From Actinostola sp. cb2023 (taxonomy: Eukaryota > Cnidaria > Anthozoa > Actiniaria > Actinostolidae): DNA of 64,000 nucleotides. Position 1 is the first letter of the stretch, and every line of letters begins with the position of its first letter. Below the pieces are notes generated by a model, which was given only the letters and a program-made list of their open reading frames with translations, ran no database searches and had not been told where the DNA came from. The stretch is from NCBI GenBank assembly GCA_033675265.1, contig JAUJYZ010000408.1:410001-474000 (forward strand). The letters are read 5' to 3'. A program made the translations under genes and the position numbers. Below are positions 43,333 to 55,160 of this stretch, one piece after another.

Positions 43333-46262
43333 TCAAAGCCACAATTCAATCTGCTTTACAGCACTCACAGATCTATTTTCTCGATGATGAATTCCTTGCT
43401 CAGCATTTCCAGCACTTTCCTCCACCTCTTCTTCTTCTTCTTCATTTTTTACATCCTCGCAAAGTTCCTCTTTTGGAGGAGCTTTGGTATACCACTTAGT
43501 CTGCGGTCGCTTGAACTTTGGGTGTAAGAATTTGTAGTAGACGACCATCACGAGAAGTCCCATTCCATAAGAAAGAAATATGGCAATCAATCCTGCAAGC
43601 TCAAACTTCAGTGAAACATAATGAGTGCTGTTAGTGAACCACAGCGTAGAGAATATCACTCCTTCAACAGCAATCAAGACGTAGTATTGGACTGCCCACT
43701 GTATTGTCTTTTTAGCATCAAGCACAAAGAAGCAAAACAAATGGATGTACGCCACGACAACACGTATGAATATCTGCATGCCTTTATGCTCAGGAAAGAA
43801 ATTGACTTTATGAGGTGAGATCATTATTAATATTGTGCAAAAGTGCAAGAACAATACCAGGAAGAACCACAGGTGGAATTCAGAGGCAAAGAACACAAGG
43901 ACCAAAATGCGTGAAGTGAACATAAACGCTCGCCAAAACCACATTGCTATATACCCATACCATCTCAACTGGCCTTTGTATTTCTTAGAATCTCTCAAGC
44001 AACTAATGTAATTAACTAACGCACGTGAATAAGATATAAATGAGAAGCAGATGGAAGCCAATGTCCACATATCTTGTAGGCTGGTCGTAAGCAGCTTTTC
44101 CACGAGTTTTCGACGTATGAGTACGTATAGTTGTAAAACAAGCTGGGGTGCATCTTCAGTGAAGGCGAGAATCATCTGCAGCATTGCAGCATCGAGATTC
44201 ATAGCGATGTAAAGCTTGTATGGTGTAACATTTGTGGGTTTTCTGAACTTGATTTTAAAGCCTTTGACCAAGATACGCCAATACCTGCATGAAGACAAAC
44301 ATTGGTTATATATAGAGATAAAATTGCATAAGAATAAATTTTATTATACATTGTACTCAGTATCTGTATTCTCATTGGTCGAGAGGTTACAGATAATTCT
44401 AACTATCAGTGCGCGCCAGCGATATTTCAGCGGTCTGGTGGTTATCTGTAGGCAGTTATCTGCAAAAACGAGCTTGCGCTAGGTCAGCGGATTGGTTGTT
44501 ATCTGTAGGTTACTACAGTGCTGTCATTTTCATTCATTTGTTGTTGTTGTTGGATTGCTTATATCTTTGTATTATGAGTCAATCCACATAGACAATGTAG
44601 AATAAATGTAGTATTGGCTAAAATATTAAACCCCATGAAATATGTGCAGTTCTCACACATAAATGCAGCTTTGCAAGTTATAAATACAGCAGGTGCACAT
44701 GTTTTTATACTTGCAGCTTTTGTAAGATACATGTACTGAGTGGTTATCAGTAAACATGGAACTTGGTGCATAAAATTGAAAAACAAGCTAAGACGCCTCT
44801 ACTTTTGCAACAACATTTTGCAATTACATGTAGCAACAACCCTCTGACGGCAACAAACCTTGACAGTGACTACCCTCGGAGTATGTCCTTGGCTGTGCAC
44901 ATTGTGCACCTTTATCCCTGTGTACTCACCATAACATCTCGCAGTCCTATATTCTTGGGACAATGAATGTCACATACATTGCATGACACTGATTGTACTG
45001 TACGCTGGTGAATATGGTAGATTGCATGACTATTTCTGGTTCACCTGTATTTGTTTTCCAGTGATGTCTAACGATAAGCTCACTTACCGCTCAATCAGAC
45101 CAAGTTGCAGGTAATGAGTGATCTTCACAATTTTCCAGCCACTTTCTGGGCTTCTTTGTGCATGATCTTCGTCATCTTTGTAGAAGAAATACGAGACAAG
45201 GTTCATCAATACTGCTGGAAAAAATACCAGCATTACCGTAAAGGTTCCCCACCAGGGGTGCCCTGTGGAGAAATGATCGCTTGCAACCTTGAGATCTGTA
45301 GCACTGTCTGTGATAAACGCAAAGGGGCCAATGAGTGCAAACAGGAGACCAAACCATCCAACATCTGCACGTCTTTTCCAAAATTTCTCAAAATAATCTT
45401 TTCTTTTCTCCTCTCTCTTCTTGTCTCTTTCCAATCGAATGACTGCCTTTACTGCTCCTCGGAATTTTTCCCTTGGTGGAAGTTGTGACAGCGTGACAGA
45501 ACCCCGTTGTGCGTGACCATTAGCCTGGGAAAGCGGTATTGCGTGACCACTTGTGGTTCGCAACATGCTGTTTCCTCCAGGTATTTTGTTTCCATCTTGC
45601 TTCGGTTTGAATGTACGCCAATCATTATAGCGAGAATGATCGTTCATTTGTATATCTACGTCTTCAGGATGAAGGCCATGATGACTGCCATGGGTGGTAA
45701 CATTTGAATGGTCTCCCTGATTTGCATAATACGAGTAGCTCAATTCTTGATTCTTTACGACTACAACTTCGGTTGATTGTGCCCTTCCCAATGTGTTCTT
45801 ACCTCGCTGTATCATATTATTGACTTCTTTGACAATAGCTTTTGATTCTTCAGAGAAAAAGACATGAAATCGACCCGGGCTGACGAACCTACTACTACTG
45901 CTGTCCGGCTGAGAAGAAAATAGTAGAAACTCGAAGCTCCGACTGGATGACAACCTTTTGTAGTTTCTTCCATCTGTTGAATCCGCGTTGTCCACATCTG
46001 TAGTATTCTTGTAATTCTGAAAAGCTTGAATGATATTGTGTAAACGGAGAGCCTCTTCTTCGCTGAAATCTTCGTCGTGTTCCTGTCTGCCGGCTTCCCA
46101 ATGGCCATGGTCGTCAAGTGTACTTTCGCGACTCCGAATACTCAGCACCGAATGGTTTGAAAGTTGCCGGCTAAACTTCTCAACTGCTTGCTTGTCCCTC
46201 TCTGTCAGCTCAGATACGATTCGTTCATCTTCGTACATGGCTTCGATGCTCGTAGGATTCAT
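43333..46262 (-). CDS. XK-related (XKR) family membrane protein, two exons
   Basis: Exon 1 (46262-45088, about 392 codons) starts MNPTSIEAMYEDERIVS. It has a long polar, Ser-rich cytoplasmic tail of about 290 residues, then VGWFGLLFALIGPFAFITD (first membrane segment) and WWGTFTVMLVFFPAVLMNL (second). Its donor at 45087 splits a codon (GAG CG|gtaagt) and joins exon 2 (44284-43333), which opens YWRILVKGFKIKF. Exon 2 contains FTEDAPQLVLQLYVLI, the hallmark XKR segment, followed by at least six further hydrophobic helices and a very acidic C-terminus (EEEEEEVEES). The total of about 708 residues is long for the family because of the tail. Known XKR proteins include caspase-activated phospholipid scramblases. 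I see no convincing caspase site in the C-terminus, so scramblase activity is not claimed. The intron is 803 bp. Confidence 0.9.
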
Positions 46263-47116
46263 TGCTGAACCAACTCAAATCAAAATCGGTTTCTTCCTGG
46301 AACTACATTTAATAAGTTCAACCATATGTCTTCATGACACTATCAAGATTTTACGTTCTTCGAATCAGTATAGAGAAGTCCTTCGTCACTGAGAAAACCG
46401 TTCAAAATGATAAACATTCCAAAACTTCCTCTTCTATACGATGAATCCTTTGTTCCTTTCCAACTTCGTTCATCAGCCACTTACTGACAATACAGTACAT
46501 TCCTTGGAGAGGAAAGCGTGACAGGAAGCTCCAGGCCGGGTCGCTCCGACTTCTCATCAATATTTATAAAGATATGGAGCAAAGAGAGTCCGTTTATTTT
46601 TACTCGGCATCAAGGAGGGGAACATTCTCGTACCCAGAGCCCACTCATTTGGCTCGTCGCTGACTCTGGGAAACCCTAGCCTGTTGCTCGGTCGTCAAAT
46701 TTTGACGAACAAGTCATCAGAGCGCATGCTCATACTAAAGACCGCTGAGAGCGGGTACTGTGGAAGAGTCTACTGGCTACGTAGTGTTCACGTTGGTTTG
46801 AATATTCAAACAATGTAACAAGTACACAAGTTTGTACATTTATCTTCGTGTAGCCGTTTAAAAGCCCTTCGACGTTCATCACCGTTTCTTCTCTGGCTCT
46901 GTTGCGGTAAAGGCTGGACGATAAATACATGTTCTAATATAATCTTGCATGTGAACCTTCCTGTCTTCCGCTTTGTTATTGTTTCTCTTGAATTATAAAA
47001 AATTCCTTTGAATACTCAAAGCAAGTACGATCGATTGTGTCTGTAGCCGTTACTTTACTTTTATAATTTATGTAAGAATATAGTCATACTCACTCGACCA
47101 ATCAGCGCCCAGCATT

Positions 47117-47288
47117 TGTGCACTCTATATCTCATAAAGTAACTAATAGGGCTTTAACAATGGACTCATTAGTATTCCCTATATAGAGAATACTAATAAA
47201 GCTTTTTGTTTTCTTTTGTTACAAAGCCGTATTAGTATTCTCTATATAGGGAATACTAATGACTAACTTAGAGAATACTATAGAGTGC
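47117..47288. mobile_element. Palindromic MITE with GCACTCTATA ends
   Basis: GCACTCTATA (47117) and TATAGAGTGC (47288) enclose two self-complementary blocks, ATTAGTATTCCCTATATAG and its inverse, so the whole stretch can fold into multiple hairpins. Confidence 0.65.
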
Positions 47289-47344
47289 AAATATTATATC
47301 CATGAAATAGTAACTAACTAAATAGTACTAATAAATAGCACCAA

Positions 47345-48580
47345 ATGCTATACACATACTTCAGTATACGAGACGAGCTTACAGTACAGGACGGTATAAT
47401 ACTCAGGGGCGACAGAGTCATCATCCCATCCAGTTTACGTCAGAGCCTCAAAGAGAAGATTCATTCATCACACATGGGAATTGAGTCATGTCTACGACGA
47501 GCGAGAGAGTGCGTTTACTGGCCTGGGATGTCAGCGGACATCAGACAACTCATCGAGACGTGCGAAACCTGTAGAAAATTCGAGGTAAGCCAGCCTAAAG
47601 AAAGTCTAATGCCACATGAGGTACCATCTCGTCCATGGCAGAGAGTCGGTGTTGATCTTTTCGAGTTGAACAATAAAGATTACTTAGTCTGTGTAGACTA
47701 CTACAGCAACTTTTGGGAAGTAGACAGGTTGAGAGATACCAAAGCCAACACAGTCATACTCAAGATGAAAAGCCACTTCTCAAGATATGGCTGTCCTGAT
47801 GTGGTAATCAGTGACAATGGCCCTCAATTTTCTTGCAGAGAGTTTGCCAAGTTTGCGCACGACTGGGAGTTCGAACACAATACCAGCAGCCCTGGCAACA
47901 GTAAGGCCGGTAAGGCCGAATCCGCCGTAAAAACAGCGAAGAACCTGATGAAGAAGTCACTTGAAGCTGGAACTGACCTGTACACCGCCATTCTGGACTA
48001 CAGGAACACACCAACGCAAGGACTAGAGACAAGCCCTGCGCAGAGGCTCATGAACCGGAGGACGAAGACATTACTCCCAACCACGAAAAGACTACTACAG
48101 CCTCGTGTATACTACGCCGACAAGGAGCAGAGTCAACTAAAGCAGCGCCAAGAAAGGCAGCGAGCCATATATGACAAAAATGCAAGGGACCTACCACCCC
48201 TCTGTGAAGGAGACACAGTTCGTATGAAGCCCTTCAGACCAGGTGAAAGAATGTGGAGGAAAGCGATCGTGACGGAGAAGTTAGATGACAGGTCGTACTA
48301 CGTAGAGAGCCAAGATGGAGGACCCTACCGCCGCAACCGACAACATCTGAACAAGTCAAGGGAGCAGCCGCCTCCAACAGACAGCCGACAGGCCCACATC
48401 TCAACAGCAGAACAAGCCCCCAACCCAAGCGGCAACGCAGACAAGCAGAACCGTCCCCCACCAGCAACAGCTGAAGTCCAAGACAACACCCACATCGAAC
48501 AGGAGCAGACAGCACCCCGTCGTTCGCAGAGGACAAGAAAAGTACCGAGCTACTTAAATGACTTTGTTACTGACAACTGA
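47345..48580 (+). CDS. Ty3/Gypsy integrase region (5'-truncated Pol)
   Basis: A 411-codon frame holds only the C-terminal part of a Gypsy polyprotein. Visible in order are the His/Cys zinc domain (HSSHMG ... YWPGM ... CETCRKF, about residues 40-80), the integrase core with VGVDLF (first Asp, near 110), ISDNGPQF (second Asp, near 160) and GKAESAVK (Glu, near 195), then a GPY/F-like module (GGPYRRNRQHL, near 330) and a polar Pro/Gln-rich tail. Protease, reverse transcriptase and RNase H are absent, so this is a truncated insertion. The frame itself is intact, implying a recent event. Codon use is more GC-rich than its surroundings. Confidence 0.9.
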   Translation: MLYTYFSIRDELTVQDGIILRGDRVIIPSSLRQSLKEKIHSSHMGIESCLRRARECVYWPGMSADIRQLIETCETCRKFEVSQPKESLMPHEVPSRPWQRVGVDLFELNNKDYLVCVDYYSNFWEVDRLRDTKANTVILKMKSHFSRYGCPDVVISDNGPQFSCREFAKFAHDWEFEHNTSSPGNSKAGKAESAVKTAKNLMKKSLEAGTDLYTAILDYRNTPTQGLETSPAQRLMNRRTKTLLPTTKRLLQPRVYYADKEQSQLKQRQERQRAIYDKNARDLPPLCEGDTVRMKPFRPGERMWRKAIVTEKLDDRSYYVESQDGGPYRRNRQHLNKSREQPPPTDSRQAHISTAEQAPNPSGNADKQNRPPPATAEVQDNTHIEQEQTAPRRSQRTRKVPSYLNDFVTDN

Positions 48581-48660
48581 CTAAGTAGTTGTCTATGAAC
48601 ACGTTACAGTTATACCTTTGATTGATTGATTGATTTTATTATAATACGGGTCCAAACCTC

Positions 48661-48812
48661 AAGGGGGAGGATGTTGCAATATGTAATTAGATATTGACAT
48701 AAGTATCAGTTTTCATATACTCGTTGTAGTTTTACACTTAGAGAATAAAGTCGTGTTGTACATCGTCGCTCAATCTCGTCGTTCTTATTGAGTCGAACAC
48801 GCTATCGAAACA
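48661..48812 (+). mobile_element. Gypsy polypurine tract and 3' LTR
   Basis: AAGGGGGAGGA (48661-48671) is followed by TGTTGCAATATG, a canonical TG start of an LTR. AATAAAG at 48745-48751 is a candidate polyadenylation signal. The right end near 48812 is approximate, and there is no 5' LTR in the window. Confidence 0.7.
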
Positions 48813-50450
48813 TTATTGTTGTCTACTTAGTAGTAAAATGTTAATTAGTCAGTACTAAATGTTAGTGCTCATTTCACGGATATAATATTTGCACTCTACA
48901 TGAATAACGTGTACTAAACAATATACAAAAAAAATTATAATACAATCTTAGTTTAATCTTCAAATACTATTCAAATATTATATCATAATGGCAATAAATC
49001 GACAGTTATTTGGATTCGTTAAGCAGCTAGATTTATACATGAATACTGATGCAGAAATACAGATCATAACCGATACTAAACACTATAAAGAAACGTAGCG
49101 AGTCACTTACTCTTCAAAATGAAATCACAAACGAGTTTCTCCATGTTCTACAAGAAGTGTAGATGTACGGATATTCATCAGTCATCCAAGTTCTCCGTAT
49201 GATTATTGCGATATAGGTAGCCCAATCTTTCAATATATTAAATGTCCACATCGTGCTTGAGTTTCCTTTGGTGTTCATTATTTCTCTCGTTTTTCAATTT
49301 CGTCCGTTCTAACTGGTTTGAAGAAACTTTGAGATTTCTGCTCCGGCTTCATTTCCACAAAATATAATATCGGTAATTTCTAGCGTTGCAAGCTTCGTAT
49401 TTAAAAGCCGCCTCAACCTTCGGATATTCATCTTCACTCCACTGAAGTCACACACAACTGAACAGCTTTGCATAAGCGTATTGCATTTGAAAACAGTATT
49501 CCTTTGGGAAAGCAACAGACATGCAGCCAAAGAATACTCTCGTGAGTATGACTATATTCTAAAACGGTTAGAGAATAAACACTCGTGCTTTAGGGAATTT
49601 AGAGCGCCTCGCATTGATAGAAGGGCCACTCGGCGCTACGCGCCTCGTGGCCTTCTATCTGCTGCTCGGAGTTCTAAATCCCATAAAGCACTCGTTTACC
49701 ACTGATTCAGATCAATTTATGTCTACACAGTCACTCTCATTTCCATACTCCATAGCTTTATAATTCAACTAGACGCTCTACTAGCTCGACTGTTGCTAAG
49801 GAAAATTTGAAACCTCAAAAAAATCGTAAAATTCAAAGAGAAGAGAAGGGACTTATAGGAAGTGATTGTAAGGGAGAAAGCTTTGTCAGAGCATGACGTC
49901 ACCAAATTACGTCACAATGACGTCATCAAAACAGAAAACGCTCTTTTTTTCCAAGGATTTATAAGATACTGTAAATCTATGATTATACACTTGTTCTACA
50001 ACACAAGGAGCAGACAACTGAGCTTGGATTTGGTATTTAAATGAAAAATATTTTTTTTATGGACGTTTTTCGAGCTGTTTTTAAGGATTAAATTCCATAA
50101 CTTGTCATATTGTCTTCAGTTTTTAAAAAAGCATGCTCAGTAATGTTGACTAGGTCGTTGTTGATATTCTAGGTTAGAAAAAAATAACCCTCAGTGAACG
50201 TGCTCGAAAATTTTGAAGTTTTTTGAAAACGAGAATCTGCGCATGCGCAGTGAAGTCTTGTTAAATTTACCGTTCTTTTTCAGCATTGAATTGATGGATT
50301 TCGGAAAAGAATCCTACGAAAATGTTTAGACAGTTCTCTATTCTGTCATTTGGCATAAAAATTATTATGCAGCAAAAACGTTTTGATTTTCCTGTTGTAC
50401 CCAAGCAGGAGATGCGCGAATTGTATGACTTTCAATTCATAAATTGTCAT

Positions 50451-50731
50451 TCTCGTTCCCAGAGCTCCTCGGTTTCGGTCCTCTCCCGAGAAGGCTCTGG
50501 TCGCAGCCATTTGAGGCTCGATGCTGATTGGACGAAATATAACGCATGCGCATTTGAAAACAGCTCTGGGGACGAGATTGGATTTGGCGTAGAAACACCA
50601 CGACGACGATACGATCAGTCATTGTTGATTTCATCAGCCAATGAAATTCGCTAAAATTTCAGGGTTTCCCAGAGCCCACGACCAACCAAATTACGAGTGG
50701 GTACTGGGTACGAGAATGGGAGGGGAAGAGA
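50451..50731. repeat. ATTCTCGTnCCCAGAGC dispersed inverted repeats
   Basis: ATTCTCGTTCCCAGAGCT (50451) faces AGCTCTGGGGACGAGAT (50562). A related end, GTACTGGGTACGAGAATG (50702-50719), faces AGAGCCCAC (50671). A further copy starts CATTCTCGTACCCAGAGCCC at 46623. Short non-autonomous elements are likely. Confidence 0.6.
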
Positions 50732-50832
50732 GGGGGAGGGAGGGGAAGGAGGGGGAGGGGGATCATACCAGTCCCCTCCTACCCCTTCTCCTCCCCTCCC
50801 CTCCCCTCCCCCTCTCTTCCCCTCCTTTTTCT
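50716..50832. repeat. Purine tract followed by pyrimidine tract
   Basis: About 45 bp of almost pure G/A (GGGAGGGGAAGAGAGGGGGA) followed by 60 bp of almost pure C/T (CCCTCCCCTCCCCTCCCCCT). Hairpin or G-quadruplex formation is plausible. It lies just 3' of the alternative XKR exon. Confidence 0.85.
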
Positions 50833-50967
50833 CCCTGCGCCGGGCTACGCAGGCTTGTGTGGACCCCTCCCCAGACCTTTGAGATAAAAAATATTTTTTC
50901 GTTGCGTGACACTGATTTAGAAAATGATTGCATGACATTTTCCGGTTTGCTTCGCACATTAACTTAC

Positions 50968-51776
50968 CGTTCCATGAAACCAAGTTGTAGGAAATGAGTG
51001 ATCTTTACAATTCTCCATCCACTTTCTGGCTTTCTTTGCTCAAGCTTTTCGTCTTCTTTGTAGAAGAAATACGACACAATATTGTTAATTATGGAAGGAA
51101 AGAACACCAGTATTATTGTAAGGGTTCCCCACCAGGGGTGCCCTGTGGAAAAATGGTCACTCTCAACCATGAGATCCGTAATAACGTCTGCAATAAATGT
51201 ACAGGGAGCCATGAGCGCAAACAGGAGACCAAACCATCCAACATCACCACGTCTTTTCCACATTTTTTCATAATAATCTCTTGTCTTTTTGTTCCTTTCC
51301 TTTTTGACAATTTTTTTACCATCTTCAGTTGATTTTCTTTTGTCTTTCTTCCCTTTTTGTATAATATCGTTTATATTTTTTACAATGGTCTTTGATTGTT
51401 CACATGAAAGGACGACCATTCGTTTCGGTCTGATGAAGTAACTGTCCGGCTGAAGTAGAAGTTTGATGATATTCAGCTGATATCGGGAAAAGTCATCGTT
51501 CGGGATTGATGACAGTCTTTCGTATGCTCTTACGTCAGTAGTCGTATCAATAGAGCCAGCATCTCTCGTCTTCTGGTCGCAATTGAAACCTCGAATTACT
51601 CTCTCTAAATGGAGAGCCTCTTCTTCACTCAAATCTTCCTGACAGTGAAGACAACGACAGCGAAAGTGGCTGGAATATTGGCGGTGAAACTTCTCGACTA
51701 TCTTCTTGTCCTTTTCTGTCAGCTGAGAAACGAAGAAGTCATCTTCTTTCGCAGTTTTCATGCTCACGGGATTCAT
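50968..51776 (-). CDS. Paralogous XKR first exon (probable alternative exon 1)
   Basis: An open frame of about 270 codons begins MNPVSMKTAKEDDFFVS and parallels the exon 1 that lies 4.7 kb to its left: MNP start, QLTEKDKKIVEKFHRQ, EDLSEEEALHLE, then RRGDVGWFGLLFALMAP, ESDHFSTGHPWWGT and the end FLQLGFMER. It stops at a consensus donor (50967, gtaagt) in the same phase and at the same residue pair (ER). No second exon of its own lies between it and 46262, so it could splice to the shared exon 2 at 44284. The middle of the tail is shorter and diverged, but the frame is intact, which argues against simple decay. The alternative is a partial gene duplicate whose exon 2 has been lost. Confidence 0.72.
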
Positions 51777-52423
51777 TGCTGTTGTTTCGTTAAGTAATCA
51801 GAACAATAAGTTAATTGTTAATAACCGCATTATAATTCATGACAAGTAAGTAGATCATGTTTCAATCAGCAATAAGTTTACCGAGATTCAACAAGTCATT
51901 TAAGTTTGCTAACCGGGAAAAGTGAAACAGCTAACCAGTATGAATATGGAACCTTATTAAGACCCGCCACAGAAGTAAGTAACAATGATTGTACAATTAT
52001 AGAAGACAGAGTTCAATTGACTGATCGTAGGATTTGTATGTTAAGAAGTTATAAATTGTATCGTTTATTCTTTTCATAGATCGAATAGCATATTAAAGCA
52101 TAAGCAAAGGCAAAGAGCAACAGTAATGCTATAAGCCGAATAAACCTGAGTTGTTATACGATTTGTGGTAGTCAAACTGGTTCATACGACCGTGATATAA
52201 TTGCGGAATCAGCTGTAGCTAAACTAAACAGGAACTAACTGAGTCAAGTCTCAGCAAGTCACCTTCTAAGAAGAGGAAAGCGCCCCGGGGGGAGGCGGTA
52301 AAAAGGGTATATCATTTTGATCCTTGTATCCTGCGCTTGTGCTTGCGTATCGCAACAATGCTTGTGCCTGGTATTCAAAAGCTCAACCGAGCTACGCGGA
52401 TTAGAAAGAAGTCGAAACTAGTG
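51777..52423. other. No supported coding feature; region upstream of alternative XKR exon
   Basis: If the exon at 50968-51776 is a genuine alternative first exon, its promoter must lie here. No TATA box or other core element is clear. Confidence 0.35.
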
Positions 52424-52493
52424 TGTGAGGTCACCGAGGATTGAACTACTGACCTCTCGCTTATAGCAGGCAGCGCACATACCAACTAGGCCA
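52424..52493 (-). repeat. tRNA-derived fragment
   Basis: On the minus strand TGGCCTAGTTGGTATGTGC (A box) and AGTTCAATCCT (B box). Its 5' end is cut by the CAGGGTAG element. Confidence 0.5.
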
Positions 52494-53689
52494 CAGGGTA
52501 GCAAAGGGGTTACGCGTGACGCGTGATTTGACCAAAAAAATGGAGCGTGAATCGTGGAAATCATAAAAATTCGAGCGTGATGCGTGAATTAATGTTTCAA
52601 CGTGATGCGTGATCGTCACTTTTGACCGACTGTGATTCGTGATTTACCGCTGTTATGCTCTGTGAAACTTCCCTGCTGACAGAGTCTCCTTTTCTCCCGG
52701 GGAAGAGAAGAGGAAGAAAAGAAGACTCTGCCCCCATCCGTTGAATTCTCTGTTGCGCATGCGTTACTATTCCTAAGCAACGGGTGACATTGATTGACAC
52801 CAGATGAGGCTATTCGCGACGCGAAGACGTGAAATCAACAAATCAAAGGTCAAAATTCTTGTTTTGATTTTGAAGTGTTTCAGGACTCGTATCTAGTATT
52901 TATATGGTCTCTTGGTTCACCAATACCTTCGGACGACCCTTCGGACTGATCTTGAATTTTTGTACTGCACTTTAATCCTACCCTGGTTCCAGAGGCTTTG
53001 TCAAACTCTATAATAATACGATGTTTGTATCCCGCGAGCTGCGAAGCAGCGAGAAAGAAAACACGCGCCGCTTCGCGGCATACAAACATTGTATTATATA
53101 GAGCTTAACAAAGCCTCTGGAACCAGGGTACTTTAATCCGAGCTTTTCGTACGATTTCATCTGATCAGAAATCAGGGACGATTACACAATCAAAACATGA
53201 TCGACGACTTGCCGATTCTCCATTGCCACTCGAATTGCCGCTTGATGGGCTCCTGCGCTTGATCAATAAGAGATTTCACATATCCCGTTGGCCGTTGGCA
53301 AACAGACAAATATTTGGAAAATTCAACCGTTTATATTGGCGGGCTCCAAAATATGCCAGCAGACTTTATTCTAGTCATGCGCAAAACAATTATTATTCAA
53401 AAAACCGGTTTTCACAACAGTGGACGGCGGCTAGATCAGAGAATTCAACGGATGGGGGCAGAGTCTTCTTTTCTTCCTCTTCTCTTCCCCGGGAGAAAAG
53501 GAGACTCTGTCAGCAGGGAACTGTGAAACGTGAACGTTAAGTTTAGGATCTAAACATTTTCACGCGTGAAATTCCAAAATTTTGGCTAGCGCTCGTGATT
53601 CGTGAATTTCGGACATTTTGGTCCGTGACGCGTTAATTTACAAAAAAATCTCTCGTGAAGCGTGATCATGACCCCTCCTTGCTACCCTG
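52494..53689. mobile_element. CAGGGTAGCAA element, 1.2 kb, with long inverted arms
   Basis: CAGGGTAGCAAAGGGGTTAC (left) and GACCCCTCCTTGCTACCCTG (right) are inverted. Interior arms near 52665-52750 and 53440-53525 (AGAGTCTCCTTTTCTCCCGG and inverse) also pair. CGTGA-type motifs crowd both subtermini. A 152-bp element is nested at 52979. No transposase frame was recognised. Confidence 0.8.
52979..53130. mobile_element. Nested MITE with 9-bp CTTTAATCC duplication
   Basis: Ends TACCCTGGTTCCAGAGGCTT and AAGCCTCTGGAACCAGGGTA are perfect inverses, with arms of about 50 bp. CTTTAATCC flanks both sides (52970-52978, 53131-53139). Confidence 0.9.
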
Positions 53690-54312
53690 TAAGGCAACAC
53701 TTGCTCCTTGACACTTGCTAATGAGGTGTGCGCGTGGCTACATGCTTCGATGACTCTGATAAATGCTCACATTATTATTGAAGACGAAAACTAAATTTAC
53801 ACACAGAAATATGTTCAGTATTTTATACTTTCTGCTCCAGTTTTTCTTTGTTGGCACTTTTATATTTTCTTGATTGAGCGTTCAGCGTGTTATTCCACTC
53901 ATTAGCATTTAATGAACTTGAACTTAGCGTGTTACATGAAATCGTTCTATTATGAACCGCTAATTAGAAAAGAAAACATCAGAACTTAAAATGAATATGC
54001 AGTAATAAATGCTTGTTTGTTGGGAGTTACTTGACGAGCTGAAGCAATAGTTTGCTGACTGAGTGATCGGAGGAGAAAAATACAAGGAATTTTGGTTCGT
54101 TTTTGAACAGGTGAAGGTAGGACAGAAATTGACTTAGTTTATACAGATACAACTCAGCTGCTGCAAATGAGCAAACTAAACAATATACATTCTTGGTGAT
54201 CATCAAGCTCAGTGTGAATGGAGTTAGAATATTTGTGAATCGGATGAACATTTAATACGTTACTAACGTATTAAACTTGTCAAGGAAAACTTGTTCGTGC
54301 GGCTTTACCAAG

Positions 54313-54447
54313 GTACAAATCAGAAAACTAACTGCTCAACAAACAATAGTTTTCTAATTTCTACCCGGCAAGGTTCGGTAACTCGTTTACTTCAGTAAAC
54401 CACCAAGTGTAAACACGGCCTTTATAGTATAGTTTTCTGATTTGTAC
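54313..54447. mobile_element. 135-bp inverted-repeat element
   Basis: GTACAAATCAGAAAACTA and TAGTTTTCTGATTTGTAC are perfect inverted ends. Confidence 0.65.
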
Positions 54448-54751
54448 GGCTTAATACTGAAGCGCTCAGTCGCCGATTCGTGTTTCCATGACAACAGTTT
54501 AGATCACATCGAATATAAAGAAAGATTTGACCCCGATAGTACCACAAGCAGCACTAAATAATTAAATAAAACGATATTTATATATTTAAGACGTATTATT
54601 ATTATTATTATTTCATTATATATATTTGCGCCTGTTTGCGCGCGCGCTCTACCACAGGAAACCCATCAAACCACAGATAACCCATCAAAAAAGACGCCAA
54701 TATCATTGCTGACGCAGCGAGCGAGCCTGAAGCGAGCGAGCAAGGAAGCAA

Positions 54752-55158
54752 TTGGCCATTACAAAAAAGAGCAGGGGACTGGGACCAAGTCCGTAAAACT
54801 AATTGATAAGAAACTAGCAAAAGTGGGCATCATTTTCTTACAGAGCAGATCAAACTTAGCTAATCTGGAAAGTTTGATGAACTTTGGCTTAATATTGACG
54901 ATGCTAGAGGGCATCAAAGATGTACATTTCCCCATACAAACTCTTTATTTTTTTACGTTGTCTACCCAAACCATACATTCACTGTAAAATTTCAAAATTT
55001 CAAAAGTTTATAATTCCGACAGAATTCAGTCAAATCACATCAAACTTTGCACATATGATAATTTCAAAATGTTGTTTCATGTTATAACTTAATTTCGTAA
55101 TTACATTAATTATAATAAACTCGTTCCCAGTCCCCTGCTCTTTTTTGTAATGGCCAAT
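54752..55158. mobile_element. GGGGACTGGGA MITE, copy 2 (reverse of 26375-26792)
   Basis: Ends TTGGCCATTACAAAAAAGAG and CTCTTTTTTGTAATGGCCAA. The interior CATCAAAGATGTACATTTCC and AACTTTGCACA match the first copy in reverse. Confidence 0.88.
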
Positions 55159-55160
55159 TC

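Larger units (their letters stand above)
47281..48899. mobile_element. GAGTGCAAATATTATATCC MITE interrupted by a Gypsy fragment
   Basis: TAGAGTGCAAATATTATATC (47281) is inverted at 48880-48899 (GATATAATATTTGCACTCTA). AGTACTAA blocks follow on both inner sides. The Ty3/Gypsy fragment occupies the interior. Confidence 0.75.

Noticed and set aside
49309..49705. Short frames between the two XKR first exons that could be a second exon of the distal copy
   Set aside because: No XKR-like membrane segment (for example DAPQLVLQLY) is encoded on the minus strand between 46263 and 50967.
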